Source of the DNA: Magnolia sinica
Lineage: Eukaryota > Streptophyta > Magnoliopsida > Magnoliales > Magnoliaceae
Assembly (NCBI RefSeq): GCF_029962835.1
Contig: NC_080575.1
Coordinates: 43,748,336-43,812,335 of the forward strand
Direction of reading: 5' to 3'
DNA: 64,000 bases
Positions 37,501 to 46,388 of this stretch are shown here, in pieces. Below the pieces are notes generated by a model. The model was not told the DNA's origin. It saw only the letters and a list, made by a program, of their open reading frames with translations, and searched no databases. Position numbers and translations under genes: made by a program. Each line of letters opens with the position of its first letter. Position 1 is the first letter of the stretch.

Positions 37501-40500
37501 ATCAGATGATGGTAAATCGCAGGCCACCACTTTGATAGTGAGGAAGCCGTTATACATGTCAAAGGTAGAAATAAATTTACAACGAGACAACATCTTTCGA
37601 ATGAGGTACACTGTAAGCCAAAAAGTTTGTAATATGATCATTGATGTCAGGAGCAGTGAGAATCTCGTGTCAAAAATAATAGTAGAAAAGCTGCAACTGA
37701 AAACAGAAAAACATCCATCTTTGTACACGATTGGATGGATTAAGGAGGTCAACAAAACGGAGGTAACTGAATAATTCATTGTCTTGTTTTCAATTGGTAA
37801 AAATTATAAGGATCAATTACTTTATGACGTAGTTAACATGGAAGTTTGTCATATGTTACTTGGTTGACCATGATAAAATAATATTGATGCTATTGCTACA
37901 CATAGAGGTCGGGATAACGTATTTATATTTACTAAAGACGGTATAAAGATTGGCCTTGTCCCTATGGGAATGGAGAACCAACCCAAGACTTCTAAAGTTG
38001 AATAGTCTCTCATACCCAAATAAGATTTCGTAAAACAATATGAGAAAACAGGAGATGGAGTTGCATTAGTAGAAAAAGAAAAATATATGGAGCCTGTGAA
38101 CATCCTAGAGGATTTGGAACTAATGTTGCAGGAGTTCAAGGCGGTTGTGCTCGATGAACTCCCTAATAAATTGCATCCCATACGAGATATAAAAAACCAC
38201 ATTGATCCCGTCTCAAGGGTAAGTCTGCCTAATTGCCCACATTATTAGAATGAATGTGAGATCTTGAAGGCAGAAGTGAAGGAACTGATTGATACTAGTC
38301 AAGTCAAGAAAGGCATGAGTACATGTATTGTGTCAGCTCAAGAGTCTAATGCCAAGTACAAGAAAATGGCTAATAAACATCGACATCGAAAGTTATCTCA
38401 TAATCATGAACCAAGTCCCTTAAGTAACTCGAGGACGAGTTTTTTTCCAAGTGGAGGAGTCTGGTGTAGGACGTGGCACCGATACATTCCTAGCATGGTT
38501 GGACCGAAAGAAGGTGAGCCATAAATTGACCATAACTTTTGATCTAGGTATCGTTACGGCGCATCAGACCAAATATCAAGAATTGAAGTAGCACGAGAAT
38601 TCGAGGACGAGTTCTTTTGAAGTGGATGAGACTGATGTAGAGCGGGTTGTGGACACTTTCATGTCCAAGATGGACCAGAGAAGGCCTGATAGAAGGTAGA
38701 AGTCATCAAGATCGTCATAACCTTAAAACAGGCATATCTCGCAAATCGGAATGAGTTACTCGACGTACCATATATTATTTTGGGGTAGGACGAGCTACTT
38801 TAGCCAACCAACCCGGCACAGCTGGGTTGCCCACGCCGAATTTGCGAGATTCCATCAGATCAACAGTTAAATTCCATGTTTATTTCCGTTTTTACTATTT
38901 TTAGTAAGTTTTGATTTAATTATAACTCTTCATCCGTTGGGCTTTAGGAGTTGTGTCCAACATGAAAAGTGCTTAGACAAATTAGGAGAATAGCGTGGTT
39001 AAGCCACATAGGACCTTACCATAAATAGTAAATTTACTATTTATAGTAAGTTAGGAATTTTAGGGAGTTTGAGTTGGAGTCTGATGCTGAAACTTCTTCC
39101 AAGGTTTGGTATTACTATTTAAAGGGTTGTAAATTTGTTTTTATGATCAATCAATCAAATTACGAATTTTATGGAATTTATTTCTATTTTGCTTTCTTTT
39201 TCCTCGTGGATTTGAGAAGTCTCTGTGAGGAGTCCAGAGAAGCTCCGTGGATTCGGAGTAGTTATCCTTGAGGAAGGTGGTGATCAACCTCATCACGTTC
39301 CTCCCTGAGTCAAGGTGGGGCTAAAATGACACTCTTAAGGACAACTATTGACTATTTGTAGGACAGGTTGTAGGCGCAGGTTTTGAGCCAGACTTGGGCT
39401 GAGGCTAAAAAGAGTAGTTTTGAGAAATGTTGGGACCGGATTGGGGACGGTAATTGGTAAGTTTAATGACTTTTATAAAGGCTGATAGTGACTGTAAGGT
39501 AGTCACCCATTCAATCCATTGTTGGTGATGCACAGCTGAGCAAATTCAGAACAATGTAATGTAACTGTCTGTGTTGAGTATGTATTTTTCACTCGTGTGT
39601 AGTCTGTAGCATGGTATTCCAAATTGGTTACGTAATGGCCGTAACGGCCGTTACGTAACGTAATGGTCATAACCGTTAAGCGTTACGGGGTCGAAACGGC
39701 TGTAACGACTGTTACAGAAAAACGTGCCGTAACGGTCTGCAACGGCCCCATAACGGTCCAGGAAGTACATTTTTCAAAAAATAAAAAATGGCCGTAACGG
39801 CCCGTATCATAACGGTAATGGTGGTGGCCGTTACGGCCACCGTTACCGTTACGGAACACCTTGGTCTGTAGAGGGCATCGTTACTATAATGCATACCCTA
39901 ATTGGAGGGTGGATTGGTAACTAGGAATGTATAGTTGCACATTTTCCATCATATGTGTTGAATCTCAATGTGTGAAGTAGATTCACTTGCGTTATACAAA
40001 CATCTGTAATGTTCGTAGGTCACTAGGACTGCAGACGACCATAACTTTTATTCCACAATCATCCCTCATTTACTTGCTTTAAACAATTGTGGAAATTATG
40101 CCGCCTGGGATGCAATCCCCTAATTACTCCCTCTAAACAAACGACTGCTTAGAAGGTCAAATGCAACTAACACCAGCAGACGGGTAATGTAATTTGTAAT
40201 CATTATGAAGTTACATTACATTACCGACGCAAAACGCAAAACAAATAGGCCCTAAAAGAAACACTTCAACAGATTTAGCCCAGAGTAGTTCTGCCTATTA
40301 AGTTTTATGTACGTAATTGATGCATTAAACGGGGAATTAGGACTCTCACCCAATGATGAACCAACAAACATACCTTTACGCTCCATAACCCACTTTTAAT
40401 GAATTTGATTCAACTAGTATTGAAATATATTGATCTATAATCTGATCCACACTCAACTACATATACATTAGGTCATGGATAACAATAATCTACTCAAAAA

Positions 40501-42050
40501 CTGCCTTTTACTGCAAAGTAATTGAGGGATAACTGTTGCAAGCAACATCACCTTGATATAAAAGATCAGCAAACTTTCATCTTCGTGGCCTGAATTCAGC
40601 ACTTCCTTTGCAAAAGACTGCACTCACTTTAAAACGATTGTAGAAAACATCATGTTTTTGGCGAAAAACGATGAAGAATCTTCTCTTCTAGGGTTTTAAT
40701 AGTACTTAAGGGTTTTTGAGAAATCCCTCAAAATCTGATTGATAGGTTAGGGTTTTGAGAGAAGAAGATCTAGATTTGAATCACCTCTTGATTTGCTCTG
40801 ATACCATGTAAAACCTTCAAAATGAAGAGAAGAGAAGAGAATGCAGAGAAATGAGAGAGAAGAGGGGTCAGGGCTGCTCAATATGCTCACATGCCCACAC
40901 CCGTCTTATTATATTTGGGCTTTCAATATTAAAAAGAAAATTACAAAACTGCTTCTCTTTGCTTAAATATTACATAAATAAGTCCATGGGTCTAAATTGT
41001 ATACTAACACATTTTAATCCAATAATTAGAAGAGACCACACGTGAGAACAAGCCGGTCCACCCGAATTATCACAATGGTCAATTTAACAATAATAATAAC
41101 AAAATATCATAGTTGCTGATGCAATCTTCTTACCTTTTCCTCCCTTCTTTATTGATGAGGTATAGATTTAGGGAAAATGCAGTGGACGTAATACTATTGA
41201 TATCGAATATACACTCCTTATTCTCATTGTCAGGGATTGGCATGTATCTCCTTGGTGTTGTGTGATGGTGAGATTTTATGTTCAATCCCAGCATGCATGA
41301 ATAACCAAAAAAGAAAAAAAAGAAAAAAAAGAAAAAAAAAGAAAAAAACGAAGAAGAAAAAACAAAGGAAAAGGAAAAAAGGTTATATATTTGTGAAAGA
41401 GCTCTACTCTCTGCATATCGTAACAAATGCATCCCTTGCAATTGCTGCTATTCTTTCCCCTGCTTCTGTCAATTGGAGTTTTCAGAGTGCATTGCTTTGG
41501 GCTCCAGGTTCAAATCTATAAGCTTTGATCTGCTAAAGCCTCCCAAATGAGTCACTCAAGATCTCTTCTTTGTATTGCATAACTCTATTCCTGTCACTGT
41601 TCCTGATGCTTATCTGAGAGAGTTCAATTCATGCTTTTTGCCTATCTTATTCTTTGTTGGGTAGGGCTGTTTGGTGGTTTCTGTTGGTGTTATTTGGCTG
41701 GGTTTTGCCTTTGAGAGGTTTAAAAAGAAAACAAGGAAGACAATATGTTTTTCCTTTGAGAGGTTTAAAAAGAAACAAGGTTATATGTTCCTACAAAAGA
41801 TTACTAATAGGGCATCTGATTTGATTTCCTGAGCATGTTGTGTTTCCTTTTCTTTTGTTTTCTTTAGCAGAACATGCAATGTGGGGAGAGTGTCACCATA
41901 GAAGGCCAAACTTACACGATTTCAGCTGTAATTCATCGATACCAGCTTCGGAAGGGAAAATACGAACCTAGTGAAAAGAGACTTGATGTGCTGTCAACGG
42001 GGAGATACATCTTGAACTTGTACCTGGAAAATTTGCTCCAACAATCTTGA
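31938..42050 (+). CDS. Small conserved plastid-type protein of unknown function (3 exons, 112 aa)
   Basis: Join 31938-31976, 32152-32271, 41871-42050. The exons have 39, 120 and 180 bp, all junctions are phase 0, and every intron is GT-AG. The product starts [13 protein letters not shown], a short Ser/Thr-bearing stretch that could begin a chloroplast transit peptide. It continues with a Lys/Glu-rich segment, then '[19 protein letters not shown]', then exon 3 with '[20 protein letters not shown]' and '[14 protein letters not shown]', closing with '[15 protein letters not shown]'. The strongly patterned C-terminal half looks conserved and I recall similar short plant plastid proteins, but I cannot name the family or a function. 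The second intron is 9599 bp and packed with transposons, so the exons are far apart. The model rests on splice signals and uninterrupted phase; RNA evidence would settle it. Confidence 0.75.
32152..32271 (+). CDS. Small plastid-protein gene, exon 2
   Basis: Acceptor 'tttccgcag', forty codons, donor 'TCT|GTAAGC'. It encodes the basic linker and the Pro-rich '[15 protein letters not shown]' segment. Confidence 0.75.
32951..32981 (+). repeat. (TA)n microsatellite
   Basis: Sixteen-unit TA run. It is followed by 'ttgaaagatgactaag', which resembles the 3' end of the L1-type LINE at 45622 ('tgaaagatcactgattt'), so a short LINE tail on the minus strand may end here. Confidence 0.7.
33274..34371 (+). 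mobile_element. 'gatatcg'-rich Mutator-like MITE, plus-strand copy
   Basis: Starts CATTGTTCGGAG, like the terminus of the well-bounded copy at 46389-47227, and runs in the opposite orientation. Shared internal order: many 'tatcgccaatgtatcg' phrases, a 'gttaaattc..ggtgtcgctt' motif, a TGGA microsatellite, 'aaatatgcaaatatgtgtattt', then 'caataccaatacta'. The left end is clear; the right end is approximate because the 9-bp duplication could not be matched. Confidence 0.55.
33703..33775 (+). repeat. (TGGA)n microsatellite
   Basis: Imperfect TGGA/TGGT units inside the 'gatatcg' MITE. The copy at 46389-47227 has a shorter run at the homologous place (about 46675-46710). Confidence 0.8.
34372..35455 (+). 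other. Intronic sequence without recognisable gene
   Basis: AT-rich intron sequence with a (CT)n run at 34541-34585 and two loosely similar blocks near 34680-35040 and 35050-35420 ('ttgatatgcatgcactcagaaat'-like phrases), suggesting an old duplicated repeat. Nothing codes. Confidence 0.4.
34541..34585 (+). repeat. (CT)n microsatellite
   Basis: About 22 CT units within intron 2 of the small gene. Confidence 0.9.
35456..35775 (+). repeat. Partial copy of the 'gatatcg' MITE
   Basis: Matches the right part of 33274-34371: 'ggaaacttattatg', 'ttgaagttgcattaaaaaattc', 'aatttcccaatgtttc', 'caatacatgcg'. Neither terminus is intact. Confidence 0.45.
35900..36640 (-). pseudogene. Degenerate LINE-like remnant
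   Basis: Minus-strand translation gives '[19 protein letters not shown]', which resembles the start of the RT zinc-binding region seen intact at 45613-46362, followed by frameshifts. The assignment to the left and right edges is loose. It contains a short tandem duplication (36007-36096). Confidence 0.4.
36007..36096 (+). repeat. Tandem duplication with a 52-bp unit
   Basis: 'ctgcagagatcaaggatatt' and the following bases occur at 36007 and again at 36059, with a short spacer between the copies. Confidence 0.85.
36648..37240 (+). repeat. 5' LTR of element B (593 bp)
   Basis: Direct repeat of 38633-39312, which is longer because of an extra segment of about 70-90 bp near 38757-38850. Confidence 0.88.
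37243..37254 (+). other. Primer-binding site of element B
   Basis: 'tggtattagatc' two bases after the LTR; element A keeps the better form TGGTATCAGAGC. Confidence 0.7.
37532..37860 (+). pseudogene. Degenerate gypsy retropepsin region of element B
   Basis: '[19 protein letters not shown]' and '[16 protein letters not shown]' align with element A and with gypsy proteases. Next comes a shifted stretch with '[20 protein letters not shown]', the usual region after protease. The catalytic D-[ST]-G is replaced by D-V-R. Confidence 0.7.
38035..38445 (+). pseudogene. Fused pre-RT and integrase C-terminal remnant of element B
   Basis: '[19 protein letters not shown]' leads to '[16 protein letters not shown]' and then directly to '[16 protein letters not shown]', the same deletion join as in element A (22857-23304). 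One in-frame stop interrupts it near 38248. Confidence 0.7.
38446..38632 (+). repeat. Extra LTR-start segment inside element B
   Basis: A purine-rich tract 'aagtggaggagtc' is followed by TGGTGTAGGACGTGG and about 130 bp that match the beginning of element A's LTR. A second purine tract 'gaagtggatgagac' then precedes the real 3' LTR at 38633. Confidence 0.7.
38633..39312 (+). repeat. 3' LTR of element B (680 bp)
   Basis: Ends 'cctccctgagtca' before the TSD aggtg. It carries an additional segment 'gtaccatatattattttggg...' absent from the 5' LTR. Confidence 0.85.
39318..39601 (+). other. Intronic sequence, no recognisable feature
   Basis: Sequence between element B and a MITE. 'gtggggctaaaatgacactc' joins directly to 'ttggtaccagg' on the other side of element B, so this may be the edge of an older retroelement, but no further support is visible. 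Confidence 0.35.
39610..39863. mobile_element. hAT-like MITE rich in 'gttacggccgtaacg'
   Basis: The flanking 8-bp duplication gtctgtag (39602-39609 and 39864-39871) is perfect. Ends are inverted: CATGGTATTCC on the left and GGAACACCTTG on the right. The 254-bp body consists largely of 'ccgtaacgg', 'cgttacgg' and 'ggccgtaacggcc' phrases and can pair with itself. Confidence 0.75.
39872..40794 (+). other. Intronic sequence, possibly the interior of a small copia or TRIM element
   Basis: No gene is visible. The right edge abuts a minus-strand PBS and LTR, so 40700-40794 should be the internal start of that element; no gag is recognisable and no second LTR was found to the left. Confidence 0.35.
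40795..41009 (-). mobile_element. Short copia or TRIM-type LTR with primer-binding site
   Basis: TGGTATCAGAGC (40795-40806, minus strand) directly follows an LTR that begins TGTTAGTATAC at 41009 and ends GGTTTTACA at 40807. The 203-bp LTR and tRNA-Met PBS suit a copia or miniature (TRIM) element. The partner LTR is missing. Confidence 0.6.
41010..41870 (+). other. End of intron 2 of the small plastid-protein gene
   Basis: Holds an A-rich tract (41308-41380) and a near-exact duplication of 'cctttgagaggtttaaaaag' at 41709 and 41755. A pyrimidine-rich tract before 41870 fits a 3' splice site. Confidence 0.5.
41871..42050 (+). CDS. Small plastid-protein gene, exon 3 (conserved C-terminus)
   Basis: Acceptor 'tttctttagcag', 59 codons and a TGA stop. 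It carries the likely core domain, with '[19 protein letters not shown]' and '[16 protein letters not shown]'. Too short and too distant from the other exons to be noticed by simple ORF scanning. Confidence 0.8.
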   Translation, partial: NMQCGESVTIEGQTYTISAVIHRYQLRKGKYEPSEKRLDVLSTGRYILNLYLENLLQQS

Positions 42051-42348
42051 GGTTCATTACTCTGCTTCTTTCTTTCCATTTTTTTTTAAAAAATTTTTAA
42101 AAATTTTTATTTTAAATTCAAAAGATATCGTAAACCTCTCTGGCCGCTTGTGGATGTAAACTATATTTTTTCTTTATTTAGTTCATAAAATTAACTATTC
42201 TCAGCATGTTGTTTATTTTGGGGGAATTCACAAAATTTGGGTTAAGTTCTTCTCAGCAGTCCCTACAAAAGCACAATTGACATGAACTGCCTGCCAAATA
42301 CATCTGTCTCATCATTTAATTGATCCTGCGCTACAATCTATGTCATAA

Positions 42349-42350
<2 letters not shown>

Positions 42351-42391
<41 letters not shown>
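42351..42391 (+). repeat. (TA)n microsatellite
   Basis: Twenty uninterrupted TA units downstream of the small gene. Confidence 0.9.
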
Positions 42392-42394
<3 letters not shown>

Positions 42395-42969
42395 GATATT
42401 ATGCCTGTCAACTCATCAGATTGCCTGCCCTTGCATGAGAGAAATGACTATCAGTCTACATTTAAAAGTATGTGTCATCCACCTGATGATTAAATTAGCC
42501 TGATCTTTGGGATAGAGCATGCTTAGCATTGCTAGGCCTCTCCCCCATCTCTTGCTGAGTCCATTACAATGCTCTATGTTTCATATTTTTGCTCCAGAGT
42601 TTCCAGTTTTCGAGTTATCCATTGGGACAACCGTAATCAATGACTGTTGAATTAAAGAACTATTTAGCTGGCCTTTCATTTTAACCACTAGCTTGCAGGC
42701 AATAATTGTCGCTCTTCAGAGTATCCAATCAGTGTCATTTTTAGGTAACTAGCTGTCCATGGTGGATGTACAGGAATAGCATTTTTAATTGTTGGGTATG
42801 GGCCCATGTATGGTGGATGGTCTGAGTAAAGATGGTCCTAAAGTTCTTTTGAAAAAAAGGGAGAACAATGATACTTGGGTGCAAGAAATAAACTATCATG
42901 TTAAAACACGCTGTTTGAAATGCACTAAACATTTTTCATAGAAAAAAAAATCTTCCTTTTTAAAGGCCT

Positions 42970-43018
42970 ATTCTTCTTCTTCTTCTTCTTCTTCTTCTTC
43001 TTCTTCTTCTTCTTCTTT
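42970..43018 (+). repeat. (TTC)n microsatellite
   Basis: About sixteen TTC units followed by a T-rich stretch. Confidence 0.9.
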
Positions 43019-43149
43019 TTTATTTTTATTTTTATTTTTTAATTTTAATTTTTTTTTAATTCTCAAAACGATTATTCAGTTTTGACAACCTAATAATAAT
43101 TATAATCTTAAGTTGTTACACATGAATCTCTCTCTCCCTCATCAAGGAT

Positions 43150-44193
43150 AGTCCAAACCAATGATTGCAACTCTATTATAATCAACGTGGACCATTCATT
43201 TTTCTAGCCACTGATGGATGGTTAGGAATATCTCTCTTTGGGCTTGGCATCGAGGAGGAAGTGGCTAATCAGGGAAGGCTATCTGGAGGTTGCTCATTAT
43301 GGCAGTTCTATGGGCCATTTGGGGAGCCAAAAATAGGCGTTGCTTCAAGAATTTAAGTGAGAGCATAGAGATTATTAGTAAAATCCAAGGGCTTGGTTCG
43401 AGTTGGGCGGTTTATATAAAGGCTGTTTCAGCAGATCCTTTTTGCTGATCGTTCTTCTCTTGTTGCTGTATTCTTTCCCTGCTTTTGGCGGGCTTTCTAA
43501 TAAATCTAATAAAGTTGTTGTTACCTCTCTCTCTCTCTCTCAAAGAAAAAAAAAAGGAAAGAAAGAAAGAAAAAAGGATGGTTAGGAACATGCAATCAAA
43601 CTTGCTTTTAGGAGGGATGAGCAATCAAACATGAGCCTGCATGATAGATGGTGAGACTGGTGATTGGATCTTTTCTATTATACTATTTACTTAGCCATTG
43701 ATTGGCTAGTTAGGATCATAAGATCAAACTGATTTTATGGATAGGCAATCAAAGGTGAGCCCACATGATGGATGGTCCAAGTCACCAATTAGACATTCTT
43801 TATTGTAATCAATATGTACTATCCATTTTCTATCCATGATTGGATGGTAATGATTGTTAGATCTAAATGATTTTTATAGAGAGGGATTGGTAACGAAAGG
43901 TTGGCTCCACATGATGAATGGTCCAAATCAGCGGTCTGAACTTGTTCTAGCATAATAATATAGATCGTCCCACATGATGGACGGTCCAAATCAATGGTCA
44001 GAATTTATTCTAGCATAGTATTACGGACGTCCTTTACCTATCCATTAACTGAATCATTAATGCCACATTATCAAAGTGATTTTTTGGGAGGGCTTGGTAA
44101 CCAAAGGCGAGCCTCAGATGATGGACAGTTCAGCTCACTGATAGAAGCTTTTTAATTGCATCAAGACTGTCTTTCCTATCCATGATCAAATGT
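43150..44193 (+). repeat. Diverged tandem repeat, unit about 130-140 bp
   Basis: Units share 'gtggaccatccattttctag', 'attggatggttaggatcat', 'caaagtgattttttgggagg' and 'cccacatgatggatggtcc'. The same family occurs at 44630-45240 (split), and as fragments at 52560-52960 and 53290-53800 in the ABCB gene's third intron. Confidence 0.6.
43232..43575 (+). mobile_element. 5'-truncated L1-type LINE fragment
   Basis: A 16-bp duplication with one mismatch (43216-43231 and 43576-43591, 'ggatggttaggaatat' versus '...aacat') flanks 344 bp. The plus strand encodes 'WRLLIMAVLWAIWGAKNRRC', typical of the extreme C-terminus of plant LINE ORF2, then a 3' UTR and an A-rich tail. It is inserted in the tandem repeat. 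Confidence 0.75.
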
Positions 44194-44196
44194 TTA

Positions 44197-44607
44197 GGGC
44201 GCGGTTTGGAAGGGATTGAATGGTATTAGGGTGGATTGCTTCACTTTCAAGGTAATGATGGCTGTGTCAGTGGATTGGTGCAAGATCCATGGGATTGCTA
44301 TATCCCGGGATTTCAACACCAAGTTTGTTTGGCCCGCCCATCCAATCCTGGGATTGCACCTTCCAATCCCTTCCAATCCGTCGGACCAAACACGTCCAAG
44401 GCAAAATTGAATGGGATTAGGGTGGATTGGATGGATTTCAAGGTAATGATGGTGATGTCAGTGGATTGGTGGCAATCCCATCGGATTGCTATATACCGGG
44501 ATCAGAATCACGTATCTGTTTGGCATGCCCGGCCAATCCCGGGATTTACCTTCCAATCCCTTCCAATCCCATCCAATCCCTTCCAATCTGCCCGGCCAAA
44601 TAGGCCC
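44197..44607. mobile_element. Tourist-like (PIF/Harbinger) MITE
   Basis: TSD TTA (44194-44196 and 44608-44610). Ends are GGGCGCGGTTTGG and CCAAATAGGCCC. It consists of two similar arms joined near 44400, each with 'ggtggattg', 'tcaaggtaatgatgg' and 'ccttccaatcccttcc'. Related to 31102-31499. Confidence 0.7.
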
Positions 44608-44744
44608 TTAGTATCATCATATGAAAGCAACTTTTAAGAGGGGTTGGCATGGGGCCCGCATGATGGATGGTCCAAATCAATTACGGGACCTCCATTATCA
44701 TTGATATGGACCATCCGTTTTCTTAGACAATGATTGGACAATTA

Positions 44745-44865
44745 GGATGGTTGCAATCTTTCCAACACTGATGCACCGGATCCCATTAGAATTTCACAGT
44801 TAGGCATGCTTGGGCGAGAGTAGTACTATGATGGGTGACCTTTTCAGAAGTCCTTGTGTTGCACC
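44745..44865 (+). pseudogene. 5S rRNA-derived head
   Basis: Near full length relative to plant 5S rRNA but with many changes, especially in the first 25 bases and around 'ttttcagaagtcc'. There is no T-run terminator after the 3' end, so it is not a functional 5S gene. Confidence 0.85.
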
Positions 44866-45165
44866 AGACCAAGAGCTGCACCGGTTCTTAGGTAATAAGA
44901 TGAGGGAAAGTAAATTTCGATGGTTTGGTCATGTGTAACAAAGACCAAGAATAGCGTTGGTTAACAGTGAGTTGGTACAAGTTGAAATCTCTAAAAGGGC
45001 AAGTGGAAGGCCCAAAAATACGTCGATGGAAGTAGGAAGAAAAGACTTGATGATCTATGGTTGAACTGAAGGTTTGGCCCTTAGTAGAGTGGAATGGCGG
45101 AATAGGATTTATGTAACCTATGCCGATTAATTGGGTAAAGGCTTAGATGATGATGATAATGAATG
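44745..45165 (+). mobile_element. 5S rRNA-headed SINE-like element with RTE LINE 3' end
   Basis: The first part (about 44745-44865) matches plant 5S rRNA: 'gatgcaccggatcccattag', 'agttaggcatgcttgggcga' and 'gagtagtactatgatgggtg' cover the A box, intermediate element and C box of the internal Pol III promoter. From about 44866 it continues as an RTE-clade LINE 3' end, whose translation gives 'KFRWFGHV', 'ELVQVEISKRASGRPK' and 'LSRVEWRNRI', ending in a 'gatgatgatgataatga' tail. Flanks 'aatgattgg' on both sides suggest a target duplication, blurred because the host is itself repetitive. Confidence 0.75.
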
Positions 45166-45612
45166 ATTGGTTGGGATCATCCAATCAAAGTGATTTTTTG
45201 GAGGGATTGACAACCAAAGGTGGCCCTGCATGATGGATGTTTCAGATAACCAACTTGAACTTTTTCTCCATCATTATGAAAATATAAAAGCTAGGGTTAA
45301 TTTTAAAAAGCTGGAAATTGAGATTGCATTTGAAACTTACTATATTTGCATTGAGCATAAAGGCCTTTGGCTGGAATGACTGCTTTGCACTATTAGATTC
45401 TTTGCCCCCACTATGCCCTCTTGCCAATTTTAGGCAGTTACAGAGAAATCCCCTCCAATTGCATGTTCTTTCTTACAAGAAAGTCACAAACATGCAAGTT
45501 TTTTGAATCATATTTTTCCTCTCATTAGTGGCACCTTCCTTGTTTAAAATAAAATTTGTAGTGCAACATAATTTACTTTTGGCTTAGGGTTTGAAATCTT
45601 CTCCTAATAGTT

Positions 45613-46362
45613 TTTTTTTTTGAAAGATCACTGATTTGTATTAAGAACAGCAAAAGGGGGAAGCTGAGAAAGCAAGCCCATCTATGCTCCAAGAAACATA
45701 AAATTACAACCCTTAAGACTGTCAACTACTGTGGCCCATTCAATAATCATACGCTTGGCCTTACTAGCTACACTGTCGGCAGAGTGCGCCCTATCCTGAA
45801 AACATCTTTCATTCCTTTCTACCCAAGCACACCACCAAATAGCGATTATAGCTATTCTCCATATCCACTTTTTCTGCTTTTCCAATCTGATCCCATGCCA
45901 AGCTTTTAACAGAAGATCCACTGATTCTGAGAAGCACCAATCTATACCGAACCAGAAGAGAAATTCAGCCCATATGAGATTGATAAAAGGACAATGAATG
46001 AGCAAATGATCCACTGTTTCTTCTTGCTCCATGCACAACAGACACACGTTTACCAAAATCATGCCCCTTTTTCTGAGATTGTCAACTGTAAGGATTTTCT
46101 TCCTAGCCACTAGCCACCCAAAAGAAACAAACTTGGGAGGGATAGGTAATTTCCAGATATAGCCGATCTGAGGGTCTGAAGAGGAAGGAGGACTGCTGGC
46201 CATCTGATTGAATAACAATTTAACCGAGAAATGACTGGATTTTTCTAGCTTCCAAATTATTTTATCTTCACTAGACAGGTCAGGGACTGCTCTGAAGATG
46301 CGATCCAGCAGCGACACGTACTCGATGATTTCCCAGTCTTGAAGATTTCTTCTGCAGTCCAC
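45613..46362 (-). mobile_element. 5'-truncated L1-type LINE with RT zinc-binding domain
   Basis: A perfect 17-bp duplication 'atcttctcctaatagtt' (45596-45612 and 46363-46379) flanks it, and a T-run at its left end is the poly(A) tail in minus orientation. The open stretch to the stop at 45682 encodes the end of ORF2: 'WKLPIPPKFVSFGWLVARKK' and 'CLLCMEQEETVDHLLIHC' (zinc-binding C-X2-C...H-X4-C), then 'IWWCAWVERNERCF'. Only the C-terminal 220 or so residues remain. The open frame that continues upstream of 46362 is host sequence and not part of the protein. Confidence 0.88.
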
Positions 46363-46388
46363 ATCTTCTCCTAATAGTTGGGTGCAAC

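Larger units (their letters stand above)
36648..39312 (+). mobile_element. Non-autonomous Ty3/gypsy element B (pol-deleted)
   Basis: Perfect 5-bp TSD aggtg (36643-36647 and 39313-39317). LTRs are 36648-37240 and 38633-39312, each starting TGATGTAGAGCGGG and ending GTCA. The 1.39-kb interior has a PBS, a gag tail ('[15 protein letters not shown]'), a retropepsin-like region and the same pre-RT/integrase-tail fusion as element A. Reverse transcriptase and RNase H are missing. It lies in intron 2 of the small plastid-protein gene, in the gene's own orientation. Confidence 0.9.
42051..43149 (+). other. 3' flank of the small gene, no further gene
   Basis: AT-rich sequence with a (TA)n run (42351-42391), a (TTC)n run (42970-43018) and T-rich stretches. 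I see no clear polyadenylation site or open frame. Confidence 0.5.

Noticed and set aside
44745..44865. Functional 5S rRNA gene
   Set aside because: Many substitutions, no T-run terminator, single copy, and fused to a LINE tail; better explained as the head of a retroposed element.
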